Assembly (NCBI GenBank): GCA_050288165.1 | Contig: JBNKDG010000006.1 | Coordinates: 186,001-250,000 of the forward strand | DNA length: 64,000 nt | Source: JAPHTQ01 sp050288165 | Lineage (GTDB): Bacteria; Pseudomonadota; Gammaproteobacteria; Thiohalomonadales; Thiohalomonadaceae | Reading direction: 5' to 3' | In this document: in pieces, positions 34,188 to 42,830 of the stretch | Position numbering within the stretch: position 1 is the first letter of the stretch | How the letters are laid out: each line of letters begins with the position of its first letter | Notes under the pieces: model-generated | Told to the model about the DNA's origin: nothing | What the model saw: the letters and a program-made list of their open reading frames with translations, nothing else | Databases searched by the model: none | Program-made: the position numbers and the translations under genes

Positions 34188-35273
34188 TTACAGTACCGCG
34201 ACAGGGAATGAACCAAGCAGCTTGAACAGCGCTGCCTCATCCTCCAGTTCCGCCAGTGCAGCGGCAACCTTTGCCTCGTCACGGTGACCGAGGATTTCGA
34301 CGAAGAAGACGTAGTCCCAGGTTCCCTGACGGGACGGACGTGACTCGATACGGGTCATGGAGATACCGTTGCGCGCCAGCGGCTCCAGCAGCTTGAACAG
34401 TGAACCGGGTTTGTTGCGGGTGGAGAGCAGCAACGCGGTTTTGTCTTCACCGCTGGCAGGCACCGCCTCACGCCCCAGGATCAGGAAGCGCGTAGTGTTA
34501 TTCGGCTCGTCCTCAATATTCTCCGCCAGCAACGGCACCGCATAACGCTCGGCCGCAGCACGTCCGGCGATCGCCGCCACGCCCTTCTCCGTCGATGCAA
34601 GACGTGCCGCCTCAGCATTGCTGCTAACTGCGATACGCTCAACCATCGGCAGGTTGGCATCGAGCCACTCGCGACACTGTGCCAGCGACTGGGCATGGGA
34701 GTAGACCCTAGTGATCGCAGCGAGATCGGTTTCAGTGCTCATCAGGTGATCGTGAATACGCAGCTCCACTTCACCGGCAATCAGTAACGGAGTCTTGAGC
34801 AACAGGTCGAGGGTGAGGTTGACCGCACCTTCGGTGGAGTTCTCCACTGGCACCACCGCATAGTCAGCACCACCCGCCTCCACTTCACGGAACACCTCGT
34901 CGATCGCCGCCAGTGGCGAACCAACCATGGAGTGGCCGAAGTGTTTCAGCGCTGCTTCGTGAGTAAAGGTCCCTTCGGGGCCGAGGAAGGCCACGGTAGT
35001 CGGACGCTCCAGCGCCAGACAGGCGGACATCACCTCACGGAATAGACGCGCCATCTCCTCCGCCGACAACGGTCCCTGGTTGCGTTCACGTACCCGACGC
35101 AGCACCTGTGCCTCGCGCTCGGGACGATAGAATAAAGCACCCTCACCTGCGGCCAGTTTCACATGCGCCACCTCCTGCGCCAGTGAGGCACGCTCGTTGA
35201 TCAGCTGTTGCAGCTGCTCATCAAGCGCGTCGATGCGTTTACGAATCGCTTCCAGTTGTTTGTCGTTGCTCAT
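34188..35273 (-). CDS. pheA: Bifunctional chorismate mutase/prephenate dehydratase
   Basis: Makes prephenate then phenylpyruvate for phenylalanine. The 361 residues comprise an N-terminal chorismate mutase helix set (about 5-90, IRKRIDALDEQLQQLINER), the dehydratase domain (FLGPEGTFTHEAA and NTTRFLILGR) and a C-terminal ACT domain (KPGSLFKLLEPLARNGISMTR with ESRP). The ACT domain is where phenylalanine inhibits relatives. It lies between serA and hisC, the Pseudomonas-like order. Confidence 0.97.
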   Translation of the reverse strand: MSNDKQLEAIRKRIDALDEQLQQLINERASLAQEVAHVKLAAGEGALFYRPEREAQVLRRVRERNQGPLSAEEMARLFREVMSACLALERPTTVAFLGPEGTFTHEAALKHFGHSMVGSPLAAIDEVFREVEAGGADYAVVPVENSTEGAVNLTLDLLLKTPLLIAGEVELRIHDHLMSTETDLAAITRVYSHAQSLAQCREWLDANLPMVERIAVSSNAEAARLASTEKGVAAIAGRAAAERYAVPLLAENIEDEPNNTTRFLILGREAVPASGEDKTALLLSTRNKPGSLFKLLEPLARNGISMTRIESRPSRQGTWDYVFFVEILGHRDEAKVAAALAELEDEAALFKLLGSFPVAVL

Positions 35274-35285
35274 GATTTGCGTTGT

Positions 35286-36458
35286 TTATCCATCAATTGC
35301 CCGGATAGCCAGGACACCCTCGATCGCAGCGACCTCGTCGATGCTCGACTGCGGCACCGCCTTGTCGACATCGACCAGGGTATAGGCCAGTTCGCCACGG
35401 GATTTGTTCAGCATATCGATAATGTTCAAACCCGCCTTGGCCAGACTGGAAGATATCTGCCCCAGCATGTTCGGCACGTTGGAGTTAACCACTGACAAGC
35501 GGAAGGCCCCTTCGGTACGTGGCATCACCACCTCGGGGAAATTCACCGAGTTGATCACGTTACCGTTTTCCAGATAATCCTTCACCTGTTCCGCTACCAT
35601 CATGGCACAGTTCTCTTCCGCTTCACGGGTCGAGGCACCGAGGTGCGGCAGGGTGACCACACGGGGATGGTTCTTCAGCAGGTTGGACGGAAAGTCGCAG
35701 ACATAGGCATAGGCCTTGCCGCTATCCAGTGCCTTGACCATCGCCTCATCGTCGACGATACCGCCACGGGCAAAGTTCAGTACAACGACGTTATCTTTCA
35801 TCGTCTTCAGCCGATCTTCATTGATCAGGTTGCGGGTGGAGTCGACCAGCGGCACGTGGAAGGTAACGAAATCGGAATTGCTCAACAGTTCATCGACGCT
35901 GTGCGCCTGCTGCACCGATGAATCGAGTTGCCAGGCACCACGTACGGTGATGTTCGGATCGAAACCGATCACCTTCATGCCAAGGGAGACTGCGGCATTG
36001 GCGATGCGCACACCGATGGCGCCAAGACCGACCACACCGAGGGTGCGTCCCGGCAGTTCGAAACCGCCGAAGTTTTTCTTACCCGCCTCGGTCTGTTTGT
36101 TGATCTCTTCGTCGGTACCCTGCAGGTTACGGGCAAAATCCCACGACTGCGCAATATTGCGACAGGCCATCAACATACCGGCAATCACCAGCTCTTTCAC
36201 CGCATTGGAGTTGGCACCCGGGGCATTGAACACCACCACGCCTTTCGCACTCATCTTGTCTACCGGAATATTGTTCACCCCGGCACCGGCACGACCGACA
36301 GCTTTAAGTGTCGCCGGTATTTCCATCTCATGCATTTTGAAAGAACGCAGCAGAATGCCGTCCGGATGTTGGAATTCGGAGGCTACTTCATATTTGTCAC
36401 GCGGCAGACGATCCAGACCTACCGATGAGATATTGTTCAGTGTCAGAATTTTGTACAT
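35286..36458 (-). CDS. serA: D-3-phosphoglycerate dehydrogenase
   Basis: First step of serine synthesis. Of two nearby starts I favour the ATG at 36458 (390 residues), because AAGGGG is then six bases upstream. The ATG at 36464 would be only a few bases from that site. The NAD motif GLGAIGVRIAN, the catalytic LPHLGASTREAEENCA region and a C-terminal ACT domain (SNVPNMLGQISSSLAKAGL) are visible. It lies downstream of serC, with a palindromic CACGAAG repeat between them, so both serine genes may be expressed together. Confidence 0.95.
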   Translation of the reverse strand: MYKILTLNNISSVGLDRLPRDKYEVASEFQHPDGILLRSFKMHEMEIPATLKAVGRAGAGVNNIPVDKMSAKGVVVFNAPGANSNAVKELVIAGMLMACRNIAQSWDFARNLQGTDEEINKQTEAGKKNFGGFELPGRTLGVVGLGAIGVRIANAAVSLGMKVIGFDPNITVRGAWQLDSSVQQAHSVDELLSNSDFVTFHVPLVDSTRNLINEDRLKTMKDNVVVLNFARGGIVDDEAMVKALDSGKAYAYVCDFPSNLLKNHPRVVTLPHLGASTREAEENCAMMVAEQVKDYLENGNVINSVNFPEVVMPRTEGAFRLSVVNSNVPNMLGQISSSLAKAGLNIIDMLNKSRGELAYTLVDVDKAVPQSSIDEVAAIEGVLAIRAIDG

Positions 36459-36476
36459 CGCCATCCCCTTTTATTC

Positions 36477-36547
36477 ACCACGAAGAACACGAAGGCCACG
36501 AAGATTAATCAGTAAACAGACTTCGTGATCTTCGTGCGCTTCGTGGT
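36477..36547. repeat. CACGAAG palindromic repeat between serC and serA
   Basis: ACCACGAAG.. CACGAAG.. CACGAAG on the left is matched by an inverted CTTCGTG.. CTTCGTG.. CTTCGTGGT on the right, with a 17-base loop. Each arm contains three 7-base CACGAAG units 9 bases apart, and only the two-base spacers mismatch. It fills most of the serC-serA gap. The same type of sequence is a known dispersed intergenic repeat in diverse environmental bacteria. There is no T run, so it is not a classical terminator. Confidence 0.8.
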
Positions 36548-36559
36548 TAATTTTTTTAT

Positions 36560-37651
36560 TTAGCCATTGCGTTTCTCGAAGTCGGCCATAAAGGCAACCA
36601 ACGCATCAACACCCTCTTCCGGCATCGCGTTATAGATCGATGCACGCATACCACCAACAGAGCGGTGACCTTTCAGGGTGACCAGACCCGCTGCCTTGGC
36701 TTCACTGAGGAAGGTGGCGTCGAGTTCGGCATTGGCCAGGGTGAAGGGGACGTTCATGATCGAACGGCACTCTTTTGCCACCGGATTGGCATAGAAATCG
36801 GAACCGTCGATGGCGGCATAAAGTTTGGCAGCCTTGCGGTTGTTGATCTCGGCCATTTTGTCGAGACCACCGATGTCATTCTTCAACCACTCGAACACCA
36901 GACCCGCCAGGTACCAGGCATAGGTGGCGGGGGTGTTGTACATCGAATCGTTTTCGGCGTGGGTTTTGTAATCGAACATAGTCGGGGTACCGGAGATGGT
37001 TTCACCGATCAGGTCTTCACGCACGATCACCACGGTCAAACCGGCAGGACCGATGTTTTTCTGTGCACCGGCGTAGATCACACCGAATTTGGAAACATCC
37101 ATCGGACCACTGAGGATCAGTGAAGACATATCGGCCACCAGCGGGATATCACCGGTCTGCGGCACGTAGGGGAAAGCAACCCCTTCGATGGTCTCGTTGG
37201 GGGTGTAGTGAACATAGGCCGCGTCGGCGGAGAGATTCAGATCACCCTGAGCAGGTGCGAAGGTGAACTTGCCACTTTCGGCAGAAGCATCGAACGCGAC
37301 ATTAACGTTACAGGAACGCTTCGCTTCAGAGATCGCCTTTTTACTCCAGGAACCGGTGTTGATGTAATCGGCCTTGCCTTTGCCACGCAGCAGATTCATC
37401 GGCACCATGGCGAACTGACTGGAGGCACCGCCCTGCAGGAACAGGACTTTATAGTTGGCAGGGATCTTCATCACCTCGCGCAGGTCGGCCTCGGCCTTCT
37501 CCGCGATGGACATGTATTCCTTGCCGCGATGGCTCATTTCCATCACTGACATACCGCTGCCGTTCCAGTCGAGCATCTCCTGCTGCGCACGCTCGATCAC
37601 GCTCTGGGGTAACATCGCCGGACCGGCGCTGAAGTTAAATACACGTGCCAT
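36560..37651 (-). CDS. serC: Phosphoserine aminotransferase
   Basis: PLP enzyme of serine (and pyridoxal) synthesis. The 363 residues start MARVFNFSAGPAMLP. The substrate loop LFLQGGASSQFAMVPMNLL, the PLP Lys in YAGAQKNIGPAGLTV and GHRSVGGMRASIYNAM near the end are diagnostic. It follows gyrA by 55 bases on the same strand, as in Pseudomonas and E. coli. serA follows after about 100 bases with a repeat between them. Confidence 0.97.
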   Translation of the reverse strand: MARVFNFSAGPAMLPQSVIERAQQEMLDWNGSGMSVMEMSHRGKEYMSIAEKAEADLREVMKIPANYKVLFLQGGASSQFAMVPMNLLRGKGKADYINTGSWSKKAISEAKRSCNVNVAFDASAESGKFTFAPAQGDLNLSADAAYVHYTPNETIEGVAFPYVPQTGDIPLVADMSSLILSGPMDVSKFGVIYAGAQKNIGPAGLTVVIVREDLIGETISGTPTMFDYKTHAENDSMYNTPATYAWYLAGLVFEWLKNDIGGLDKMAEINNRKAAKLYAAIDGSDFYANPVAKECRSIMNVPFTLANAELDATFLSEAKAAGLVTLKGHRSVGGMRASIYNAMPEEGVDALVAFMADFEKRNG

Positions 37652-37706
37652 CGAATTACCTACCTCACTCTGGTTTTGAATACGCTACAAAAGCTCGGTA
37701 CCGGCT

Positions 37707-40277
37707 CTACTCTTCTTCACCGGCATCCTCTTCGCCTTCAACCTGCTCCCCCTCATCGGATTCAGCGATCCGTTCCACACCGATCAATTTTTCCTCTTTG
37801 GTCAAATTGATCAGGCGCACACCCTGGGTATTACGGCCCATGGTGGAGACCTCAGCGACACGACTGCGTACCAGCGTGCCACCATCGGTAATCAACATCA
37901 TTTCATCTTCTTCAGAAACCAGTACCGCGCCGACCACTGCGCCGTTACGTTCGCTGGTTTGAATCGCGATCACACCCTGACCGCCACGACCGTAAACCGG
38001 ATAGTCGTCGATCGGAGTACGCTTGCCGTAACCGTTTTCAGTCGCGGTCAGCACACAACCTTCGTTGGCCAGAATCATCGCGATCACCGACTGGCCTTCA
38101 CCGAGTCGGATACCACGCACACCGCGGGAAACGCGACCCATGGAACGCACGTCTTCTTCCTTGAAGCGAATTACCTTGCCCGCGCTGGAGAAGAGCATGA
38201 TGTCGGAAGTGCCATCGGTCACGGTAACGCCGACCAGTTGATCGCCCTCGACCAGCTCCACCGCGATGATGCCACTGGCACGCGGACGGGAGTAATCGAC
38301 CAGCGGGGTCTTCTTCACCGTACCGTTGGCGGTCGCCATGAAGACGAATTTATTTTCCTCGAATTCACGAATCGGCAGGATCGCGTTAATCCGCTCGCCC
38401 TCTTCCAGTGGCAACAGATTGACGATCGGTTTGCCACGTGAGGCACGTCCCGCCTGCGGCAGCTCGTAAACCTTGAGCCAGTAGACTCGACCACGACTGG
38501 AGAAGCAGAGGATGGTGTCGTGGGTATTGGCCACGAACATCTTGTCGATGAAATCCTCATCCTTGGTGGCGGTGGCCGACTTGCCGCGACCGCCGCGCTT
38601 CTGCGCACGGTAATCGGAGACCGGTTGTGCCTTGGCATAACCCTCATGGGAAAGGGTTACCACCACATCCTCTTCACTGATCAGATCTTCCAGAGTGAGG
38701 TCTTCACGGGTGCTGACGATCTCGGTACGACGCTCATCGCCGTATTGTTCGCGGATAGCCTCCAGCTCTTCGCGGATCACACTCATCAATCTTTCGTGGC
38801 TACCGAGAATATCGAGCAGGTCTTCGATGGTACCGAGCAGTTCGCGGTACTCATTGATAATCTTGTCCTGCTCCAGACCGGTCAGGCGATGCAGACGCAG
38901 TTCCAGGATCGCCTGGGCCTGCGCCTCGGAAAGATGGTACATGCCATCGACCAGACCGAACTCCCTGGCCAACCCTTCGGGACGGGAAGCCTCGGCACCG
39001 GCACGGGCCAGCATGTCGTTGACCACACCCGGTGCCCAGCCGCGGGCCAGCAGCCCGACCTTGGCCTCGGCCGGATTGGGCGCGGCCTTGATCAGTTCGA
39101 TGATCGGATCGATGTTGGCCAGCGCAACCGCCAGACCTTCCAATACGTGGGCACGCTCACGCGCCTTGCGCAGTTCGAAGATGGTACGGCGGGTCACCAC
39201 CTCACGGCGGTGGCGGATGAACGCCTCCAGCATCTGCTTGAGGTTGATCAGCTTCGGCTGACCGTCGACCAGGGCCACCATGTTGATACCGAAGACGCTC
39301 TGCATCGCGGTGTGTTTGTAGAGGTTGTTGAGCAGCACCTCCGGCACTTCGCCGCGTTTCAGCTCGATCACCATGCGCATGCCGTCCTTGTCGGACTCGT
39401 CGCGCAGTTCGGAGATCCCTTCGATCTTCTTCTCTTTCACCAGTTCGGCGATCTTCTCCAGCAGTCGCGCCTTGTTGACCTGATAGGGCAACTCGGTGAC
39501 GACGACGCGCTGGCGACCGGAATCCATCTCCTCGATCTCGGTACGGGCACGCACGTAGATGCGGCCGCGACCGGTGTGATAGGCCTGATAGATACCGGCG
39601 GCGCCGTTGATAATACCGGCGGTGGGGAAATCGGGGCCGGGGACGTGCGCCATCAATCCCGGAATATCGAGTTCGGGATTCTCGATCAGCGCCAGACAGG
39701 CGTTGGTCACCTCGGTCAGATTGTGCGGCGGGATGTTAGTCGCCATACCCACCGCGATACCGGCAGAGCCATTGATCAGCAGGTTGGGCAGACGTGCCGG
39801 CAGAACCTCCGGCTCACTCTCCGATTCGTCGTAGTTGGGGACGAAATCGACGGTCTCTTTATCGATGTCGGACAGCAGTTCCGAGGCGATCTTGGCCATG
39901 CGCACTTCGGTATAACGCATCGCCGCCGCAGAGTCGCCGTCGATGGAACCGAAGTTACCCTGGCCATCGACCAGCATGTAACGCAGGGAGAAAGGTTGGG
40001 CCATACGCACGATGGTGTCGTAGACCGCGGAGTCACCGTGCGGGTGGTATTTACCGATGACGTCACCGACCACACGGGCCGATTTCTTGTAGGGCTTGTT
40101 CCAGTCGTTGCCCAGCTCACGCATGGCGTAGAGCACGCGGCGGTGGACCGGCTTGAGACCGTCCCGCACATCCGGCAGGGCTCGGCCGACGATGACGCTC
40201 ATGGCGTAATCGAGATAGGACTGCTTCATCTCCTCCTCGATGTTGATCGGGAGGACTTCTTTAGCAAAATCGGTCAT
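37707..40277 (-). CDS. gyrA: DNA gyrase subunit A
   Basis: Catalytic subunit that cuts and rejoins DNA during supercoiling. The 856-residue protein has the quinolone region HPHGDSAVYDTIVRMAQPF with the susceptible-type Ser and Asp at positions equivalent to 83 and 87 in E. coli. The active-site Tyr lies in AAMRYTEVRM. The C-terminal GyrA pinwheel repeats (for example RGVRGIRLGEGQSVI) include the GyrA-box QKRGGRG, and the protein ends in an acidic tail. serC is downstream. Confidence 0.98.
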   Translation of the reverse strand: MTDFAKEVLPINIEEEMKQSYLDYAMSVIVGRALPDVRDGLKPVHRRVLYAMRELGNDWNKPYKKSARVVGDVIGKYHPHGDSAVYDTIVRMAQPFSLRYMLVDGQGNFGSIDGDSAAAMRYTEVRMAKIASELLSDIDKETVDFVPNYDESESEPEVLPARLPNLLINGSAGIAVGMATNIPPHNLTEVTNACLALIENPELDIPGLMAHVPGPDFPTAGIINGAAGIYQAYHTGRGRIYVRARTEIEEMDSGRQRVVVTELPYQVNKARLLEKIAELVKEKKIEGISELRDESDKDGMRMVIELKRGEVPEVLLNNLYKHTAMQSVFGINMVALVDGQPKLINLKQMLEAFIRHRREVVTRRTIFELRKARERAHVLEGLAVALANIDPIIELIKAAPNPAEAKVGLLARGWAPGVVNDMLARAGAEASRPEGLAREFGLVDGMYHLSEAQAQAILELRLHRLTGLEQDKIINEYRELLGTIEDLLDILGSHERLMSVIREELEAIREQYGDERRTEIVSTREDLTLEDLISEEDVVVTLSHEGYAKAQPVSDYRAQKRGGRGKSATATKDEDFIDKMFVANTHDTILCFSSRGRVYWLKVYELPQAGRASRGKPIVNLLPLEEGERINAILPIREFEENKFVFMATANGTVKKTPLVDYSRPRASGIIAVELVEGDQLVGVTVTDGTSDIMLFSSAGKVIRFKEEDVRSMGRVSRGVRGIRLGEGQSVIAMILANEGCVLTATENGYGKRTPIDDYPVYGRGGQGVIAIQTSERNGAVVGAVLVSEEDEMMLITDGGTLVRSRVAEVSTMGRNTQGVRLINLTKEEKLIGVERIAESDEGEQVEGEEDAGEEE

Positions 40278-40443
40278 CAGATGGCGTTATCCTTTAACTT
40301 GCACAGGCCCATACGTTCCATATGACGGAGAGGCGAAAAACAGCGCCCAGTGTAACACACCACCCGACCCTGCCGCATCCGGCAAAACGCGCTCAGAGGC
40401 CCTCAGCGGGCGTCTGAGACGATTTCGCAGTATCACGCTGCGG

Positions 40444-41499
40444 CTATTTCGCCATCATTTCGGCCATCTTTGCCTTATCCGGCGCCAATACCACGCCCTT
40501 TTCGGTGACGATGGCATCAACCAACTCAGCTGGGGTCACATCGAAGGCCGGATTCCACGCCTCGGCCCCTTCCGCGGCGACCCGCTGCCCGCCGAGGCAG
40601 AGCACTTCGTCTGCACCACGCTGTTCGATGGGAATCAGGTCACCGCTCTCCAGCGACATATCTACGGTGGAGGTAGGTGCCACCACCATCACCTTCACCC
40701 CGTGGTATTTCGCCGCCACCGCCGCATGATAGGTGCCGATCTTGTTGGCCACATCACCGTTGGCGGCGATGCGGTCGGAACCGACGATCAACCATTTCAC
40801 CTTGCCCTGCTTCATCAGCGCCGCGCCGGCACCGTCCGACAACAGGGTCACCGGGATATTGTCCTTCACCAGTTCCCATGCAGTGAGTCGAGCCCCCTGC
40901 AACCAGGGACGGGTCTCGTCGGCGTAGACATGGGTAATGCGCTGCTGCGCATAGGCGGCGCGGATCACACCGAGGGCGGTACCGAAACCACCGGTGGCCA
41001 GGGAGCCGGTGTTGCAGTGGGTCAGCACGCCACCGCCACTCCCCTCGATCAGGGCGGCACCCAATTCACCCATGTGCCTGTTGGCGGCGATGTCCTCATT
41101 ATGAATCGCCTGCGCCTCATCCAGCATGCCTTCTACCAGATCGGCATCGACATTGAGTAACCGTTGCAGTGTCTGCTCCATCCGCTCCAGCGCCCAGAAG
41201 AGATTGACCGCGGTGGGACGCGCGGCGGCCAGATAAGCGAAATCATCCTTCAATCTTTCTTCAATCCCTTCACGGCCTACTGCCAGCTGATTGCGCACCG
41301 CCAGCACTGTACCGAAAGCCGCTGTGACACCGATAGCAGGCGCACCACGCACCACCATGTCACGGATCGCATCGGCCACCGCGCGCGGCTCGTCGTACTC
41401 CAGCCAAACCTCTTCACGCGGCAGCAGGCGCTGATCCAGCAACCGAAGTTTGTCGTTCTGCCATAGCACTGCACGAATCGTATCGAAGGAATCTGACAT
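40444..41499 (-). CDS. mtnA: Methylthioribose-1-phosphate isomerase
   Basis: Methionine salvage enzyme that converts methylthioribose 1-phosphate to the ribulose form. The 351 residues carry the eIF2B-like signatures MVVRGAPAIGVTAAFG, ILTHCNTGSLAT-like VLTHCNTGSLATGGFG, and the active-site DGAGAALMKQGKVKWLIVGSDRIAANGD region. It faces the opposite direction to mtaD, separated by the porin, as in the Pseudomonas mtnA-mtaD-ubiG block. The rest of the salvage pathway is not in the window. Confidence 0.95.
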   Translation of the reverse strand: MSDSFDTIRAVLWQNDKLRLLDQRLLPREEVWLEYDEPRAVADAIRDMVVRGAPAIGVTAAFGTVLAVRNQLAVGREGIEERLKDDFAYLAAARPTAVNLFWALERMEQTLQRLLNVDADLVEGMLDEAQAIHNEDIAANRHMGELGAALIEGSGGGVLTHCNTGSLATGGFGTALGVIRAAYAQQRITHVYADETRPWLQGARLTAWELVKDNIPVTLLSDGAGAALMKQGKVKWLIVGSDRIAANGDVANKIGTYHAAVAAKYHGVKVMVVAPTSTVDMSLESGDLIPIEQRGADEVLCLGGQRVAAEGAEAWNPAFDVTPAELVDAIVTEKGVVLAPDKAKMAEMMAK

Positions 41500-41576
41500 C
41501 TGTCGGTCACCGTTCAGTCAAGAAATGGAAGGGGCGCAGTCTAGCTCAAACCCTCTCGCCCCACTACTGCACGCGG

Positions 41577-41605
41577 TCGTCACAAAACTTTCACTCAAGC
41601 GTCAT
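41577..41605 (+). promoter_or_regulatory. Pho-box-like tandem repeats upstream of the porin
   Basis: Three 7-mers, TCGTCAC, CTTTCAC and GCGTCAT, follow each other at exact 11-base steps with AAAA and TCAA spacers, like PhoB box repeats (CTGTCAT). A fourth weaker one, GGGCCAT, continues the phase at 41610. A possible -10, TAACAA, lies near 41624. Spacing to -10 is less good than at the site near 16063. Phosphate control of the porin is inference. Confidence 0.35.
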
Positions 41606-41689
41606 CCACGGGCCATCGCACTGTAACAAATCGTTGCAAGACTGTGCCCGCTTTTTGGATATCCACATAAACCATGTAGGAGAGTACAG

Positions 41690-42682
41690 ATGCAACACAA
41701 GAAAGCCCTGATTGCTGCAGCAATCACCGCGGCGCTGGCCGTTTCTGCCAACGCTTCCGCCGAAGCAACCGTTTACGGCAAGATCCACACGTCAGTCGCT
41801 TCCGTTTCCCAGGACGTTGCTGGCACCAAGAACAGCGCCACCCAGATCAAGAGCAACGCTTCACGCCTGGGCTTCAAGGCCAGCACTGACGTCGGTGACG
41901 GCCTGACCTTCATCGGTCAATTGGAAATGGAAATCGACTACGCCGGTGACACCACTAAATCCAGCGCCGATCTGCTCAAGTCCCGCAACACCTTCGTCGG
42001 TGTAAAAGGTGGCTTCGGTACCGTACTGGTAGGTGTACATGACACCCCGCACAAAATGTCTACCGCCAAACTCGACCCGTTTGCTGATACCTATGCCGAC
42101 TACAACAACATCATCACCGTAGACAACCGTCTGGGTAACGTCCTTGCCTACGTTAACCAGTTCGGCAGTGTTGGTTTGGCCGCTGCTTACTATGCAGGCA
42201 ATGACTCCGTAACCGGCGAGAACAAAGGTGACGCTACCAGCATCATGGTCAACTACGACGAGAAGCCGCTGTATCTTGCCGCTGCCGTTGAAAGCTATGC
42301 CGCTGATGATGCTGCCAACACCGATGAGCTGAAAACCGCGACCAAAGTTGGCGCTGGTTACACCTTCGGCCCGGCCTCTCTGGGTCTGGTCTATGAGACC
42401 CTGGCTTACGAGACCTCCAAAGATCAGACCGAAACCTACGTCAGCCTGAAGTACAAGACCGGCGGCAACGCCACCATCAATGCAGCCTACGGTATGCGTG
42501 ATGACGGTGTTTCTGGTACCAAAGACGAAGTCATGAGCGCTGTCGGCGTCAACTTCAAGATGGACAAAGCTGCCAGCATCTATGTGCTGTATGCCAACGG
42601 CACCGACGGTGGCCTGGCACACAAAGGCAAGCTGTCAGGCGATGGTTCAGCTCTGGCTGTAGGCCTGGTCTACAAGTTCTAA
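41690..42682 (+). CDS. Gram-negative porin (OmpC/PhoE superfamily type)
   Basis: A trimeric outer-membrane channel. The 330-residue precursor has a signal peptide (ALIAAAITAALAVSANASA) with likely cleavage before EATVYGKI. The mature protein shows alternating beta strands, for example SRLGFKASTDVGDGLTFIGQLEMEI, and ends in Phe (ALAVGLVYKF), the sorting signal for BamA. It is a general-porin family member and selectivity is not readable. A strong AGGAGAG site is seven bases from the ATG. A Pho-box-like array lies upstream, and a hairpin terminator follows. Confidence 0.93.
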   Translation: MQHKKALIAAAITAALAVSANASAEATVYGKIHTSVASVSQDVAGTKNSATQIKSNASRLGFKASTDVGDGLTFIGQLEMEIDYAGDTTKSSADLLKSRNTFVGVKGGFGTVLVGVHDTPHKMSTAKLDPFADTYADYNNIITVDNRLGNVLAYVNQFGSVGLAAAYYAGNDSVTGENKGDATSIMVNYDEKPLYLAAAVESYAADDAANTDELKTATKVGAGYTFGPASLGLVYETLAYETSKDQTETYVSLKYKTGGNATINAAYGMRDDGVSGTKDEVMSAVGVNFKMDKAASIYVLYANGTDGGLAHKGKLSGDGSALAVGLVYKF

Positions 42683-42756
42683 GACTCCCTCTCAAGGACC
42701 ATTTTTGGCAGGGATGCCTTTGCAATGATGTGAACCCACCTCCTAGTGGCGAATTT

Positions 42757-42781
42757 AAAGGTGCATGACGCACCTTTTTTT
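42757..42781 (+). terminator. Terminator after the porin
   Basis: AAAGGTGC and GCACCTTT pair as an 8-bp stem around ATGAC, followed by TTTT. It stands 75 bases after the porin stop. The 3' leader before it holds a short CCAC/GTGG hairpin near 42736. Confidence 0.85.
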
Positions 42782-42830
42782 CGTTTAGCTGCGCTTGTGG
42801 TAAACACAGGGTTTAATTACTCTTGGGCGC

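Noticed and set aside
40278..40443. Extra gene between gyrA and mtnA
   Set aside because: No convincing ORF; an imperfect CTCAGA/TCTGAG repeat at 40392-40418 and presumably the gyrA promoter are all I see.
42683..42830. 6S-like or other small RNA after the porin
   Set aside because: Apart from a terminator and a short CCAC/GTGG hairpin I see no extended bulged duplex; a 3' UTR is simpler.
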